NCBI GenBank assembly: GCA_032821775.1
Contig: JAVLRN010000008.1
Span: 1,798,001 to 1,862,000 of the forward strand
DNA length: 64,000 bases
Source: Sanguinoderma infundibulare
Lineage: Eukaryota; Basidiomycota; Agaricomycetes; Polyporales; Polyporaceae
Direction: 5' to 3'
Under the pieces are notes generated by a model. It had not been told where the DNA came from. It did not search any database and was given only the letters and a program-made list of their open reading frames with translations. Below, piece after piece: positions 46,714 to 59,778 of this stretch. The position numbers were made by a program, and so were the translations under genes. How positions within the stretch are numbered: position 1 is the stretch's first letter; every line of letters starts with the position of its first letter.

Positions 46714-48345
46714 ATGGATCGCCTTCCAGACGACTTGGTCATCGAAATATTTGACTTGCATGTCGTACCCTCCACTCCCGACGGCTCTTATGCATACGAT
46801 CAAAGGAGTTTGCGCAGCCTACGTGCGGTCTGCCGTCGGTGGTCTGAGCTCTTCTGGGCCATTCCGAGGTTCTGGCGCGTCATACGGGTCGGCCGTCGTC
46901 AAAGCATCAAATGGCTCGAACTGTGTCTGTCCCATGTGGCCCAAAGGTTTTCCACTCTGGACTTTCACTTCCATGATGATCTGCGAGGACTGCCTCTGCT
47001 ACTCGAAGCGGAACGCGCGGCGCCCATCATCCGCTCCCTCCACTTTTTATTTGACTCGGACCAATCCCCATTCGCTTCCAAGCTACAGCTACAACCTCTC
47101 CTCTCTCGGCATATCCCCAATCTTGAAAGCATTTCATTCTCGCTTTCTCCACCTGGCGTCAGTGATGGCGGATCAAGGCAGGCGCTCACGCCTTCCCCGT
47201 GCCTAGTTCCGAAGCTGAAAAAGCTGGCCTACTCTTCGGTCAAGTCTCCCACGAAGTTCGCGGTATACCCAAACCTCCGGGACCTCACGTTGTCCGCATG
47301 GTATTGGGATGGTGTTACATTCGACGAGCTTCTCGATATCATCGAGACATGCGGCCGCATAGAGGCGCTCTCGCTGTCGGGAATGATCACGCACTCTGGT
47401 CCATCGAATGCGCCGGAGTACATTGACGAGCCACTGCGACGGCCGCAGATCACCCTCCCTAACCTCCGCCGCTTTTCCCTGTGTCACCTTCACATCCCGT
47501 TCTACAACTATCACATCCTCGCCCACCTCCGTCTCCCGAAGATCACGCATCTCGAGGTCACGGACGACGTCAACGAACTCTGCCGACGGGACTTCCTCGA
47601 AATGGACGAAACCTTCTCCCTCAACCTCCCTCCCTCCCAGACCGCCGTCCTCCCATTTCTCCAGGACATCACCGAGATCAAGCTGTCCGCGTTCGAGTGG
47701 GACGAGGCAGAGCTGTCTGGCCGCAGCCGCCGTGGCGGCTCTGCCCGCCCCGTGTCCTTCAAACTCGCCCTGTCGCGCGACGACGGCTCGCAGAACCAGC
47801 CTTCCTGGGGCCCCCTCACCCACTCCTGCGTCGCCCACCTGGCAGACTTCCTCTCCCACGTCCCCAACCTCACCCATCTCCACCTCGGCGTCCACTTCGA
47901 CCACCTCGGATCCCAGCTTTGCAAGCGGCTGTTCGAGGCTACCCCCCGTCTCCAGTCGCTCGTGCTCACAGGAGCGGGCGTGCCTCATTGCGTTCTAGAG
48001 GCCTTGTTGCCGCCTGCGCCGTCGGCCACCGCGTCCGTCACGGTGGCGCCGTCGGAGACGCTCCTGTCGAACCTCAATTCTCTGCGGATTGGTGATGAAC
48101 ACAGTCTCTTCCACAGCCCCGAAGTCGTCGACGCGATATGGGAGACGCTCCGCTGGCGCGCCGCGGCGGGGCTCCGCCTCGAGGAATTGGTGCTCCATCT
48201 CATGCACAAGACGGAGAAAGAGTACGAAACGCGCTTGGCATTAGACCTGCCCCGGCTGAAGGAGTTTTCCCCGAAAGTGTCGTACTGGCACAGGGAGTTT
48301 GAAGGGCGTACAGAGTACGACTATGTGCTGGATAGGGAGTGGTGA
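46714..48345 (+). CDS. F-box/LRR protein, subfamily D, intronless
   Basis: A single open frame of 543 residues. MDRLPDDLVIEIFDLHV with LRAVCRRWSELFWAIPRFWR is a textbook F-box of the Agaricomycete type, the second half containing the SPxLW-like end (AIPRFW). Leu-rich repeats follow (NLRDLTLSAWYWDGV, LPNLRRFSLCHLHIP, VPNLTHLHLGVHFD, RLQSLVLTGAGVP). The C terminus is YWHREFEGRTEYDYV. Probable substrate adaptor of an SCF ubiquitin ligase. The lack of introns contrasts with most neighbours but is common for this type of F-box gene. Confidence 0.85.
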   Translation: MDRLPDDLVIEIFDLHVVPSTPDGSYAYDQRSLRSLRAVCRRWSELFWAIPRFWRVIRVGRRQSIKWLELCLSHVAQRFSTLDFHFHDDLRGLPLLLEAERAAPIIRSLHFLFDSDQSPFASKLQLQPLLSRHIPNLESISFSLSPPGVSDGGSRQALTPSPCLVPKLKKLAYSSVKSPTKFAVYPNLRDLTLSAWYWDGVTFDELLDIIETCGRIEALSLSGMITHSGPSNAPEYIDEPLRRPQITLPNLRRFSLCHLHIPFYNYHILAHLRLPKITHLEVTDDVNELCRRDFLEMDETFSLNLPPSQTAVLPFLQDITEIKLSAFEWDEAELSGRSRRGGSARPVSFKLALSRDDGSQNQPSWGPLTHSCVAHLADFLSHVPNLTHLHLGVHFDHLGSQLCKRLFEATPRLQSLVLTGAGVPHCVLEALLPPAPSATASVTVAPSETLLSNLNSLRIGDEHSLFHSPEVVDAIWETLRWRAAAGLRLEELVLHLMHKTEKEYETRLALDLPRLKEFSPKVSYWHREFEGRTEYDYVLDREW

Positions 48346-48657
48346 CATAGTCTGTTGTTTGTTTTACGGTGAGCTTTTCTACTCAATCGCTCTGTGTTGA
48401 ATGCATCACCTAAACCATGCTGCTAGATACACAAAAGCGACGAGGTCACATACCGGCTAGGTCAACCATGATGCTGCCGGCAAGTCCATCCTCGGGCCGG
48501 GAATCCTCGCGTTAAACACAGAACAGTTTTAGTGCGCCAAATTCCTAAAATTCTATGGTCGTACAACACAGCAGTAATACAATCTAAAGCGCACCCATTT
48601 TCTTCGCTTCTCTTCAACCCCCCCAAAAAAAAAAAAACAATGGCAACCGGGCACCGC
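48346..48657. other. Intergenic between convergent genes
   Basis: Holds two facing 3' ends. A C-run followed by a run of about 13 A lies near 48621-48639, just beyond the stop of the minus-strand fusion gene. No gene is seen. Confidence 0.4.
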
Positions 48658-51304
<2,647 letters not shown>

Positions 51305-52177
51305 GACTCAAAGCGGGGAGAGGGTGAGATGGTCGAAATTTTGACTCGTTCTGCGTTCGATCGACAACGAAAGTAGATTAGATAAACTTATATTGCGAGA
51401 TGAGATCGGGCATACTGCATCGGGCCTCACCTAGCAGTTGGCAAGCGGTACCCATGCATGCACACGGCCAAGATGGATGATCATAACCTTCACTCGAGGT
51501 TATGATCGTCCATCTTGGCCGGGTGTAGCAGATTGCGAGGGCTAAACGATGGGGATGATGGGGGAAGAACCGGGCGAGGTGGAGGTTTGTCGACTCGACT
51601 GGTGCAGGATGCTTTATATCCCCTGGACATTCCCTGAAGCGAATAGAAGTCATGTTAGGTCGACGATCCAAGGCCAATGAACCGAACCTTGACAAACATA
51701 TCTGCCGATCTCCGCCCGGGGCACAACTTTGGGGAGGTTCGGGGACAAGAGGCGTCCTGGCGCTTGCCACGTTGAGACGCGTGACGTCACGCGTTTTCAC
51801 GCGCATCGCCGGCCCGCAAACGGCAGAAAACGCTCAAAACGTTTCGCGTAGACGAGATGCAGACAACGTCGTTCAACCCGTTAAATTTAAGAACCCTGTC
51901 ATTCGTACATGACGTTAAACCGTCTTCCGTACCCAAGCGAAGACGACATAAAAATACAACATCCGCAGTAATCGAGTAAATCGTGCTAGTCCGAGTCCAT
52001 AAAACATGTGCGGCCGTCGCACAACGTGATAGCACAAGATGACAGCATAACAGCGAGACGTAAGTACTTGCGGCAGAGGGAGCAAAGCCATAGAGGACTG
52101 TATGAGATGCAGAGTTGGTGCTAAACAGGAATACACGACAGTAGGAACAATCGTGACCCGGACTCCGCGGAAAGGCG
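51305..52177. other. Intergenic upstream of the fusion gene
   Basis: Both flanking genes are on the minus strand, so this holds the 3' flank of the transporter gene and the promoter of the fusion gene. A TATA-like GATATAAAG lies near 51610-51618 (minus strand) and the hairpin at 51466-51520. No coding segment is recognised. Confidence 0.45.
51466..51520. repeat. Near-perfect inverted repeat (23-bp arms, 9-base spacer)
   Basis: Left arm 51466-51488 (starts GGCCAAGATGG, ends CATAACC) and right arm 51498-51520 are reverse complements except at one position. The spacer is 51489-51497. On transcription it would form a long stable hairpin. It lies about 160 bases upstream of the fusion gene's ATG, in the promoter or 5' leader. 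Confidence 0.85.
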
Positions 52178-54634
52178 TTAGACCTTGTGCTCGAGCTCCG
52201 GCTCCGACGTCGTCTCTTTCCTGTCGTGGTCGAGCGCTGTGGATAGGAGAAAGGCTGGCCGTCAGTGACGCTTCGACTGTCGAGCAAAAACACCGATACC
52301 CACCCCGCTCTTGCCTGTCGATATCGGCTTGACGCTTGTCTGCGGACACCGAGCCGAAGATGACGTCCATCTCCTCCAGCGAGCGGCCCTTGGTCTCGGG
52401 GATCAGCCTATGGTAGCCAGTCAGCGAACATGAACACGACAACAAACATGGGGACCAGACACACAGTGAAAAGGTCGCCATTGCTCCAATGTTGATCGTC
52501 GCAAACATGAGGAAGATCTTGTATCCGAGCTCGGTAACCAGTGTCGGCGTCACCTTCGACAGTACAAAGTCTATAGAGAAGCAACGTCAGCACATGGGGT
52601 CCGGCCCGGGGCACGGGCCAAGCTCAGGAAGACACCTACTAAAGAGCCACTGCGAAGCCGAAGCCGTCGCGAGCCCATAGTGCCGTGTGCGCGTCGGGAA
52701 GATGTCCGAAACGTACACCCACGGCAGCGGGCCCCACCCCATGCTGTAGAAGCACACGTAAATGTAGAGCATGGCCGCCATCGCCTTGCTTGCCGGCGGC
52801 GGGGTCGCCGCGTCTGCGGGCGGCGGGTGCGTCTTGAGGAGCGCGCCGATGATGAAGAACAGGACGCCCATGCCCACCGACGAGATGAAGAGCGACATTT
52901 TGCGGCCGAGCGAGTCGACGAGGAAGAAGACGAAGAGCGACGTCGCAACGAGTTTTACGATGCCGTAGATGCCGGACGCGAGCAGCGAGTTCTGCGTGCC
53001 GGAGTATCCGATCTATACTCCCGACGGCGTTAGTAGGCTGGGACGAACCAATGGGAGAGAGCGCGGTGCTCACCGAGGTGAAGATCTGCGGCGCGTAGTA
53101 GTTGACCGAGTTCTGGCCGCCCCACTGCTGGAGGATGAAAATGACGACCGCTATGACAAACCGGATGAAGTTCCCCTTCCCCAGGAACGCCTCGCGCATG
53201 CCGACGCCTTTGCGTGCCTCGCGCTCCTCCTCGATCGCGGCCTCGATCTCTGCCATCTCCGCGCGGACATCCTCGTCGTCCACGCGCTGCCGGCGGAGGT
53301 ACGCGAGATTCGCGAATGCCTCATCTGTGCGTCCTTTGGAGGCGAGCCAACGTGGAGACTCCTTGACGGTGACAAGGCCCAAAGCCATTATGCCCGCGGG
53401 CGCGAGCTGGAGACCGAAGGGGATCCGCCAGACGTTAAAGCCAGATTTAATGTGCAAGCCCACACCCACTGTGTTCGGTGAAATCTGTGTCAGCGCACGG
53501 GCAAGGGGAAGGCAGGAAAACTCACAGTTGATGAAGTATGAAAGCATAACGCCGATGGCGACCATGATCTGGAAAAGGCCAGTTATGCGCCCCCGGACAT
53601 CCTTGGGGCAGCATTCCGATACGAAGGCAGGTGCAACTGCAGTGATGGCGCCGATGCCCACGCCGGCGATGACGCGACCCCCATAAATATAGCCAAGACC
53701 GCGCGAGCCGCCTGCGACGGTTTGTAGGATCTGCGTTCTTTCCCAGTCAGCTTGCACACAGGGAGATCGAAAATGAACAACTCACCGCGCCGATGCTGAA
53801 GATAACAGTGAATGAGAGCAACGACAATTTCCTGCCAATTGCGGCTATGCGAACCGAAGTTAACCCAGACGGGAAGCCGGATTCGAAGAATGAATCGTTA
53901 CATGAGGGAGGACTTTTGCTGAGCTCAGGGAGGAGGGCAAGCGAGCATTGAACAGTGCGATCTCACGCTGCCACTTTTTAAGATTAATGGCCTCCAAGAA
54001 CCACGTCCCAGTGCAGCACTCCCGAAACTCTTTGAAGATCCAGTGCGTCTAAATGGAGCCAGACTTGAGCTTGGCTTACGGCAACGTACCCGGCGATACG
54101 GAAGTTCCTTCGGCCTCATGACCATCATGGACCATGTTGGAAGGCGCCGTGAGCTAACTTAATTCTCCCAAGCCAAGCGCAAATGGGGCGCGACAACCTC
54201 CCAATCCCTTCCCCCTCCCAGATAATGAACCGGAACAGCACACTCACCTGAGATGAGCGCGCTACCCAGCGACCCGAAGAACGCGCCAGCCTGGAGCACC
54301 GAGACGACGTTCGAAGAGACGTCATTCGCCTTGTCTGTGTTTGCTGTCCCGTCCGCGTTTACGAGACCGAAGTGGGCCTTGAAGTAGTTCATGGAGACGA
54401 CACCACCACCGATACCACTATCGCCCCGGTGCGTCAGTGTGGCAGACAGGCGCACTCGAGCGGGAGCACTCACGTATCATAACCGAAGAGGACGATGCCC
54501 CAGTACACGACGAACGCGAGCCCTGTATACGCACCGCAAATGCAGATCAGTCAACCTGTGCGCTGAGGCCCGACGCGCAGATGGGGATGCTCACAGTAGA
54601 CTCGGATGTTCCGGAAGGTGCCCTGGTTGCCCAT
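52178..54634 (-). CDS. MFS sugar transporter (hexose/quinate type)
   Basis: Ten exons, 519 residues: 54634-54595, 54522-54474, 54417-54248, 53844-53786, 53730-53526, 53468-53074, 53012-52640, 52570-52465, 52407-52304 and 52236-52178. Motifs: GYDTGIGGGVVSMNYF after helix 1, IGRKLSLL, GGRVIAGVGIGAITAVAP with PKDVRGRITGLFQ, KESPRWLASKGR, QQWGGQNSVNYYAPQIF, VDSLGRKMSLF, GWGPLPWVYVSDIFPTRTR and IPETKGRSLEEMD. These are the sugar-porter signatures on a 12-helix plasma-membrane permease importing hexoses or related compounds with protons. Intron 3 (54247-53845) is 403 nt, far longer than the others. Confidence 0.92.
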
Positions 54635-55460
54635 GATTGAACGCGCCACGCTGGCGAGGGAGGGCGAGGGCGGCAACGAGGAGGAAAGGGAGTCCCGAGA
54701 GCGTCCGGTGTCGTCGCGGGGTCTTTATCCCCGGGGTGTAGTAGAATGGGCTACCCCACGCGACCGAAATTGCGGGGAAGGCCATCAATTAAGTAAGGTG
54801 TGCCCGGATGACCTCCGGTCCGCCACTGGTCCGCCTCGCTCCGTTTAAGTTCTCAGCCCCATATGCGCGTCGATCGGCGTTGGCGTTTCTGGCGATAAAA
54901 TGAGGTGGGGGAAAGTCGCCGGGGATGAGCTAGCACACCGCTCCAAGGGCTAGTATTCACAATGTCGGCCCTCGCCGTCCAATAGCTTGTACGGAGAGAA
55001 TTGCACGTCTAGCAGCGAGCGGTTCATTTTTACTTCCGCGTCGGACGTTAGCTTCGCTTCCAAACCGCAGCCAAGGAACAAATACACCTACGAGAGCAGA
55101 GCCTGTACAATAAAACACAATCTCTAGCGTCAGCTGGTAGTGCAAGATGTCATCAAGAAACGCGTACGTCACGGTAGAGCTAGCTTGAAGAAATCACCGT
55201 GATCCGCTGTCAGTTAGAGTAGTGTAAGTACAGAGTAAACGTAAGTTAAACTCCGATAATGCTCCAGAACTAGAAGTGTAGACGCTCGTTGATCTCCCGA
55301 TCCTAACAACCGCAAACAATTGGGATTCATCCGGCTATCACAACGCCGAAGATATCGATTGCTCACCGTGACGTTGGACTGGAGCCACTCGCAGCTTAGT
55401 CCAGCTCTTGTACTTCAAGTTGCCACTTCCGTTGAAAGTACGCAGATCTTACACTTCCCA
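54635..55460. other. Divergent intergenic region
   Basis: Between the starts of the transporter (minus) and an F-box-type gene (plus). No recognisable coding segment. Confidence 0.4.
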
Positions 55461-56695
55461 ATGCTTTCTGGCGACCGACAAAGTCCCGAGGAGTCTTTGG
55501 AGATTCCTCTTGACGTGCAATTGATTATCATCGATTGCATTGCGGCCACGAATCCTCGGCAAGACCTCAAAGCCTGTGCATTAACATGTCGTGCGTGGCT
55601 TACGACAGCCCGCTTCCACCTCTATCGCTCCGTAACCCTGATCAGCGGCTGGGGTCGGGCAACATCTTTTTGCGCCGCCATCACTTCATCCCCTGAGCTC
55701 GGCCCGCTGGTGCAGGAACTCACCTTCCACGACTTTCGCAAACCGCCCAATCCAAGCTCAGCATCTTCCCAGCCTGACAATCCCAGACATGTATCAGCAC
55801 TTTTCGTCAATCTGCGCAAGCTGGTTTGCACCAGTGTCGCGTGGAACGATGCACTCCAGCCATTCATCACCAGATTTCTTGGTCCATTCGAAGCATGCCA
55901 GATCCTCGTCTCATGCACCCTCGACGACTGCAAATTCGACTTCTATCGTGACTTCGTTCAGGCCCTCGCCTCACTCCCGGCTCTCCAGTCTCTCCAGGTC
56001 CTCAGGTGTGGATTTGGCAATTACAATGGAGACGATGCCCAGCAATGCTGTCCTCGTCTGACGGATCTCGAGGTACGCCAAGAGCGTCTCTCACATTGTC
56101 CGCGTTTCCGTTCCGCTGATTGTGCGTGCGAATCAGGTGTACGAAACGGAGAACTCGATGGACGTCATCATCAATCTCTTTGGCGCTTCCGTCCAGGTCC
56201 TGAAGATGTCGACGAACGACCTTTACGACGATGGCCCACCAGAAACGTACACCAGTGAGTGCTCATCGATCCGCTTAGCCAGGCTCGGAGTCTGAGTTAG
56301 TCGACTCCTTCCTAGGTATTTCCCGCTTCACCGCCCTTAAGTCCATCCAACTGGTAGTCCACCACGAGAAACTCAATCTGGCCGCCCGCGCGCTGTCGTA
56401 TGTCCGATCCGATGCGCTAGAAGAGGTCTCCATCAACATACTTTGCGGGAGCTTGGACCAGGGATACCGAGATCTCATGGACGGGTTGTCCGATTTCAAC
56501 ATCGACAACCTCCTTACTGGGCGAGGGCTGCCGTCCTTGCGTCGGGTGAACTGCAACCTCGTTCACGAATTTATTATCAGTGAAAGCATCAGAGAGTTCC
56601 TCATGGACGACATCCCAGCGCGGTTGCCGCAATGTCGCCAACGCCGCATCTTGTCCGTGTCGAACCGCCGACGTACGTCTCTCGTCCTTCCGTGA
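55461..56695 (+). CDS. F-box-type protein, subfamily A copy 2
   Basis: Three exons, 55461-56072, 56137-56254 and 56316-56695, 369 residues. The start has SLEIPLDVQLIIIDCIAATN and ACALTCRAWLTTARFHLYRS, the F-box region. It is followed by Leu-rich strands (LVQELTFHDF, VNLRKLVCTSVAWND, LPALQSLQVLRCGF). Intron positions and several blocks match the gene at 18106-19492, 36 kb away on the other strand, so the two are paralogues. An ATG upstream in the same frame (55320) is less likely because the family starts close to the F-box. Probable SCF substrate adaptor. Confidence 0.75.
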
Positions 56696-56899
56696 TGACC
56701 AGGGTGTTGAACCTTGATTTGTTTCAGGACAACACGATGAGTGGGCCGAGATGGACAACTGGTGAGAGCGGCAGGTCAGGCGGGTCAGGACCGCAGACTC
56801 GGGACTCTTCATCTATGTTTTCACCTTGCGTTCGGTAAGTCTAAACTTCACCGGACTTTCCTATTGTCTGTGCTCAAATGTTATGTAGATTTTGATTGA

Positions 56900-59064
56900 T
56901 GACGAGGAAGCCGGTAACACGAGTGATGTCACATACCTCACTGAACCGTCTGTCCGCCCCGGCCCACTCCCCATTTCCCATCACATTGTGCCAGCCCATT
57001 AACCTTCCTTCGCACCTGCATCCAGAATCACCGCCATCCTCATCTCGCGCTTCCTCATGGACCTCCAAGAAGCGGCCCACGGCAAGGCCCACCAACACTC
57101 CCCCTCGTCAGTCCAGAGACGGAGCCGAGAACCCTCTTGAACTCGAGGCTAAATCGACAAGTCAGCCTCCTGCAAACCGGCATGCCACAGATGAGCCAAG
57201 GACTCACCGCTGGGCACCTCTACGTCCGACATGAGCCAGTCCGTCGCCAACGGCTTGATGGCCTGCTCCCTCGGCTCGATCAAACTCTATGGATGCTCTT
57301 CTCAGCGACAAGCCTCACGAGACATTCAGCGGACAAACGAACCTTGTAATCACGTTTGTGGCTGCTCAAGCGCCTGCGTCTCCACGACACGCGTAAGAAG
57401 CTCCCATACATTGAAGAACTAGCGGTAGTCCAAATACTTCATCACCTGATCCTCCGGATCCGTCAGGCTCCCCAGCTCCGGCGGGAGCATGTCGAGGAGC
57501 GTTTTCGACGTCCCCGACCTACGATCGATTATTCATGAGAAACGATAAGCGGGACATATAAAGACGCACCCAGGAAGTAGCAACGTTCGCCTGCTCGAGC
57601 ACAGTAGCAGGATCTCTGCGTCTGTTGCCGCAGGCTCCAGACCGAGGATGATGCGCAACTGCGAGACGTGGTATGGGTGTTCCGCAGGCGCGCCCTCGGC
57701 GACCTGCACGCCCCCGAGGCCCTCGAGCATCTTCGTCACGTCCGCCTCCCATTCCTCCTCCTCTTGCTGGGCCGAGCGACGCCGGAACGTCCGCCGCACC
57801 AGCAGTTCCGCCCTCGAGTGCGCCGAGGCCGCTCTCCCCGAAGGACTCGCGTGCGATGTTGGCGAGCCCAAGGCTGAGGCGATCCCCGCATGCGATGCTG
57901 GCAAGGGACCAGAGGTGGTCTTCCCAGGTCCTGCTGACGAGAATGGCGGAGGCGGCGGGTGCGGATGCAAGTGCGGCATACAGCAGGTGCGGATGCAAGT
58001 GCGGCATACAGCGCGCGCTCTGTGAGAGAGAGCATGGTCTGCAAGGCCGGTGTCATTGTGTTGAACTGAGTGGAACGGTACGAACGTACGTTCAGTGCCG
58101 CTGTGACAGACAGTCTTCCACATTTGCCTGCGTACGTTGCCGTGTCGTTGCTCTGCGTCCTCAGCGTCCTTGTCCATCGCGTCTTCCTCGCGTGGTGGAT
58201 TCGCTGCATTTGCTGAAAGTACAAGAAGGCATCGATCAGGCTCGAGGTTCTTGACAAGGAAAACAAGGATGTAAACTCACCGATGGCGCGCCACTGGATG
58301 AGGAGCACGCCGCGAATGCTTGCCGCACGCTATGGTTGGTCCGCATTCCTGCAAAGGCCATCCGCCTCCTCCAGCTGACCTGCTCGGACGTGCGCGTAGA
58401 GAGCATGAAGGACGACTTTGTCGTATGCCTACGGACCTTCCGCAGTCGCGTTCAGAAGGCCCCCGTCCCTGTCGAAGTACAACACGACTTACTGAGTCGT
58501 CCGGTGCTAACCCCTTGTCTTCCTGTCCGTTTCGGTTCACCGAGTCCAGATCCGACTCTGCAATCAGACCCCCAACTACGTATCCTGTCCGCTTGCCCTA
58601 CATGACCGCGTTGCGCTTAAATTGCCACTAGCCGTTCGTCGGGCCAGGTAGTGTTGAAAGAGGAGCAGAGTCGTGAAGCCATTCTCTTACGACGGCGAGC
58701 GCTGAGAGGGGAGGGGACGCGTGCATGGTGGATTGGCCGAGTATGGCGGGTGGCGTGTATGGGTTTGCAGCAAGGAGGTCTCGGGGATCAGGATATTCAG
58801 CCTTCAGGTGGTGCTGTGTTCCGTAGTCTGTAACACACGTCTGCATTGCATTCCGAAGGGGAGAACGGTAGAACGTACGGCATGAATGCTTGAAGGAGTG
58901 CCCATGTATCGCTCGACGAAATGCTCCCCTCCCCCGCCGCTTCTTGCAGTTCTGAGCCTGGGCGCAAATCCGGTCTCGAGATGCAGTAGTGCTTCCAGGG
59001 CATCTTTGCTCGCCTGACACAAAGACAACACCTCCGCGCACGCGGCGTACAACGTTTCTGGCAT
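56900..59064 (-). pseudogene. Decayed copy of NUP107/NUP84 (nuclear pore outer-ring protein)
   Basis: Blocks in NUP107 order on the minus strand but in changing frames: ETLYAACAEVLSLCQASKD at the start; DTWALLQAFM near 58910; LYAHVRAGQLEEADGLCRN followed by QP-stop-RAASIRGVLLIQWRA near 58400-58280; MDKDAEDAEQRHGNVRRQM near 58170; SLTERALYAALASAPA near 58010; SRTWEDHLW near 57920; YHVSQLRIILGLEP near 57650; TLLDMLPPELGSL then DYR-stop-FFNVWELL near 57500-57420; and PLATDWLMSDVEVPSG near 57230. At least two in-frame stops sit inside conserved blocks, where Trp and Gln are expected. A 28-bp tandem duplication (57959-58014) shifts the frame. NUP107 is an essential scaffold of the nuclear pore; this copy is dead and a working one is presumably elsewhere. 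Confidence 0.8.
57959..58014. repeat. 28-bp tandem duplication inside the NUP107 relic
   Basis: The unit beginning GTGCGGATGCAAGTGCGG at 57959-57986 is repeated at 57987-58014, identical over the first 26 bases. Because 28 is not a multiple of three it breaks the reading frame between the APA and SRTWEDH blocks. Confidence 0.85.
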
Positions 59065-59778
59065 TGCAAGTCCTGGAGCTATATCAAGAGAAGTAGTTCA
59101 AGAAGTAGAGGGCACAACAGGACCAAGGGTGAGGACGACATGTACGTTTAGCATCATGCGTGGTCAGACCAGAATACAAGGCGCCTATTGCAAAGCTTGT
59201 TTCTGCCACTGCTACCACCAGGCCACCACCTCCCAGCAAGTTCAAGTACTTCGTGTGCGATGCAGAAGTCGACATTGATGATTGATTCGTCCAAGATTCA
59301 CATATGCTTTGATATTCTAGCGAAGTAAAACACGATACACGCGGTGGTTGACCTTCAAGCTCGACCGGCGGGAGATAGTTCTGCTTCGGTAGCATTCTTT
59401 CTACTAAACGCTGCACATTCTCATCTAATCTCATTCCAAGTTAATTTACGCAATAGACTAGCAGGAGGGACTTGGAGAGACTATGTCATCGGCCCGTGAA
59501 AGCACGCCGGAGATTCCAGTGGGTCGCACCCACAGGCAGCTCGTCCGAATCCACAAGATGTCCGGGAACCCTCGCTGTCAGCAGTCTGACCCACGGCCTG
59601 TGGGCGCAACGTATCGCAGTCCACCAACAAGCATTCAAACGGGCCGTCGGTCACGACTGATGTTAATTCTACGGATCCCTCGAGGCTTTGCTCCCAGCGG
59701 CAGGCCTCGTATAAAATGGGAGCGAACTTTCGGCACTACTTGCAACCTTCACTCAACCATAATCAAGACCGCTTAGCA
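59065..59778. other. Intergenic upstream of the quinone oxidoreductase gene
   Basis: Apart from the TATA box near the right end, no coding segment is recognised. A 116-codon minus-strand frame at 59084-59434 has no family resemblance. Confidence 0.4.
59710..59716 (+). promoter_or_regulatory. TATA box of the quinone oxidoreductase gene
   Basis: TATAAAA lies 69 bases before the ATG at 59779, a typical position, and supports that start codon. Confidence 0.55.

Noticed and set aside
47203..47988. 261-codon minus-strand frame
   Set aside because: Shadow of the intronless F-box gene on the other strand; composition is acidic/Val-rich as typical for antisense frames.
59084..59434. 116-codon minus-strand frame
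   Set aside because: No recognisable motif, no splice or promoter support; lies in the upstream region of the quinone oxidoreductase gene.
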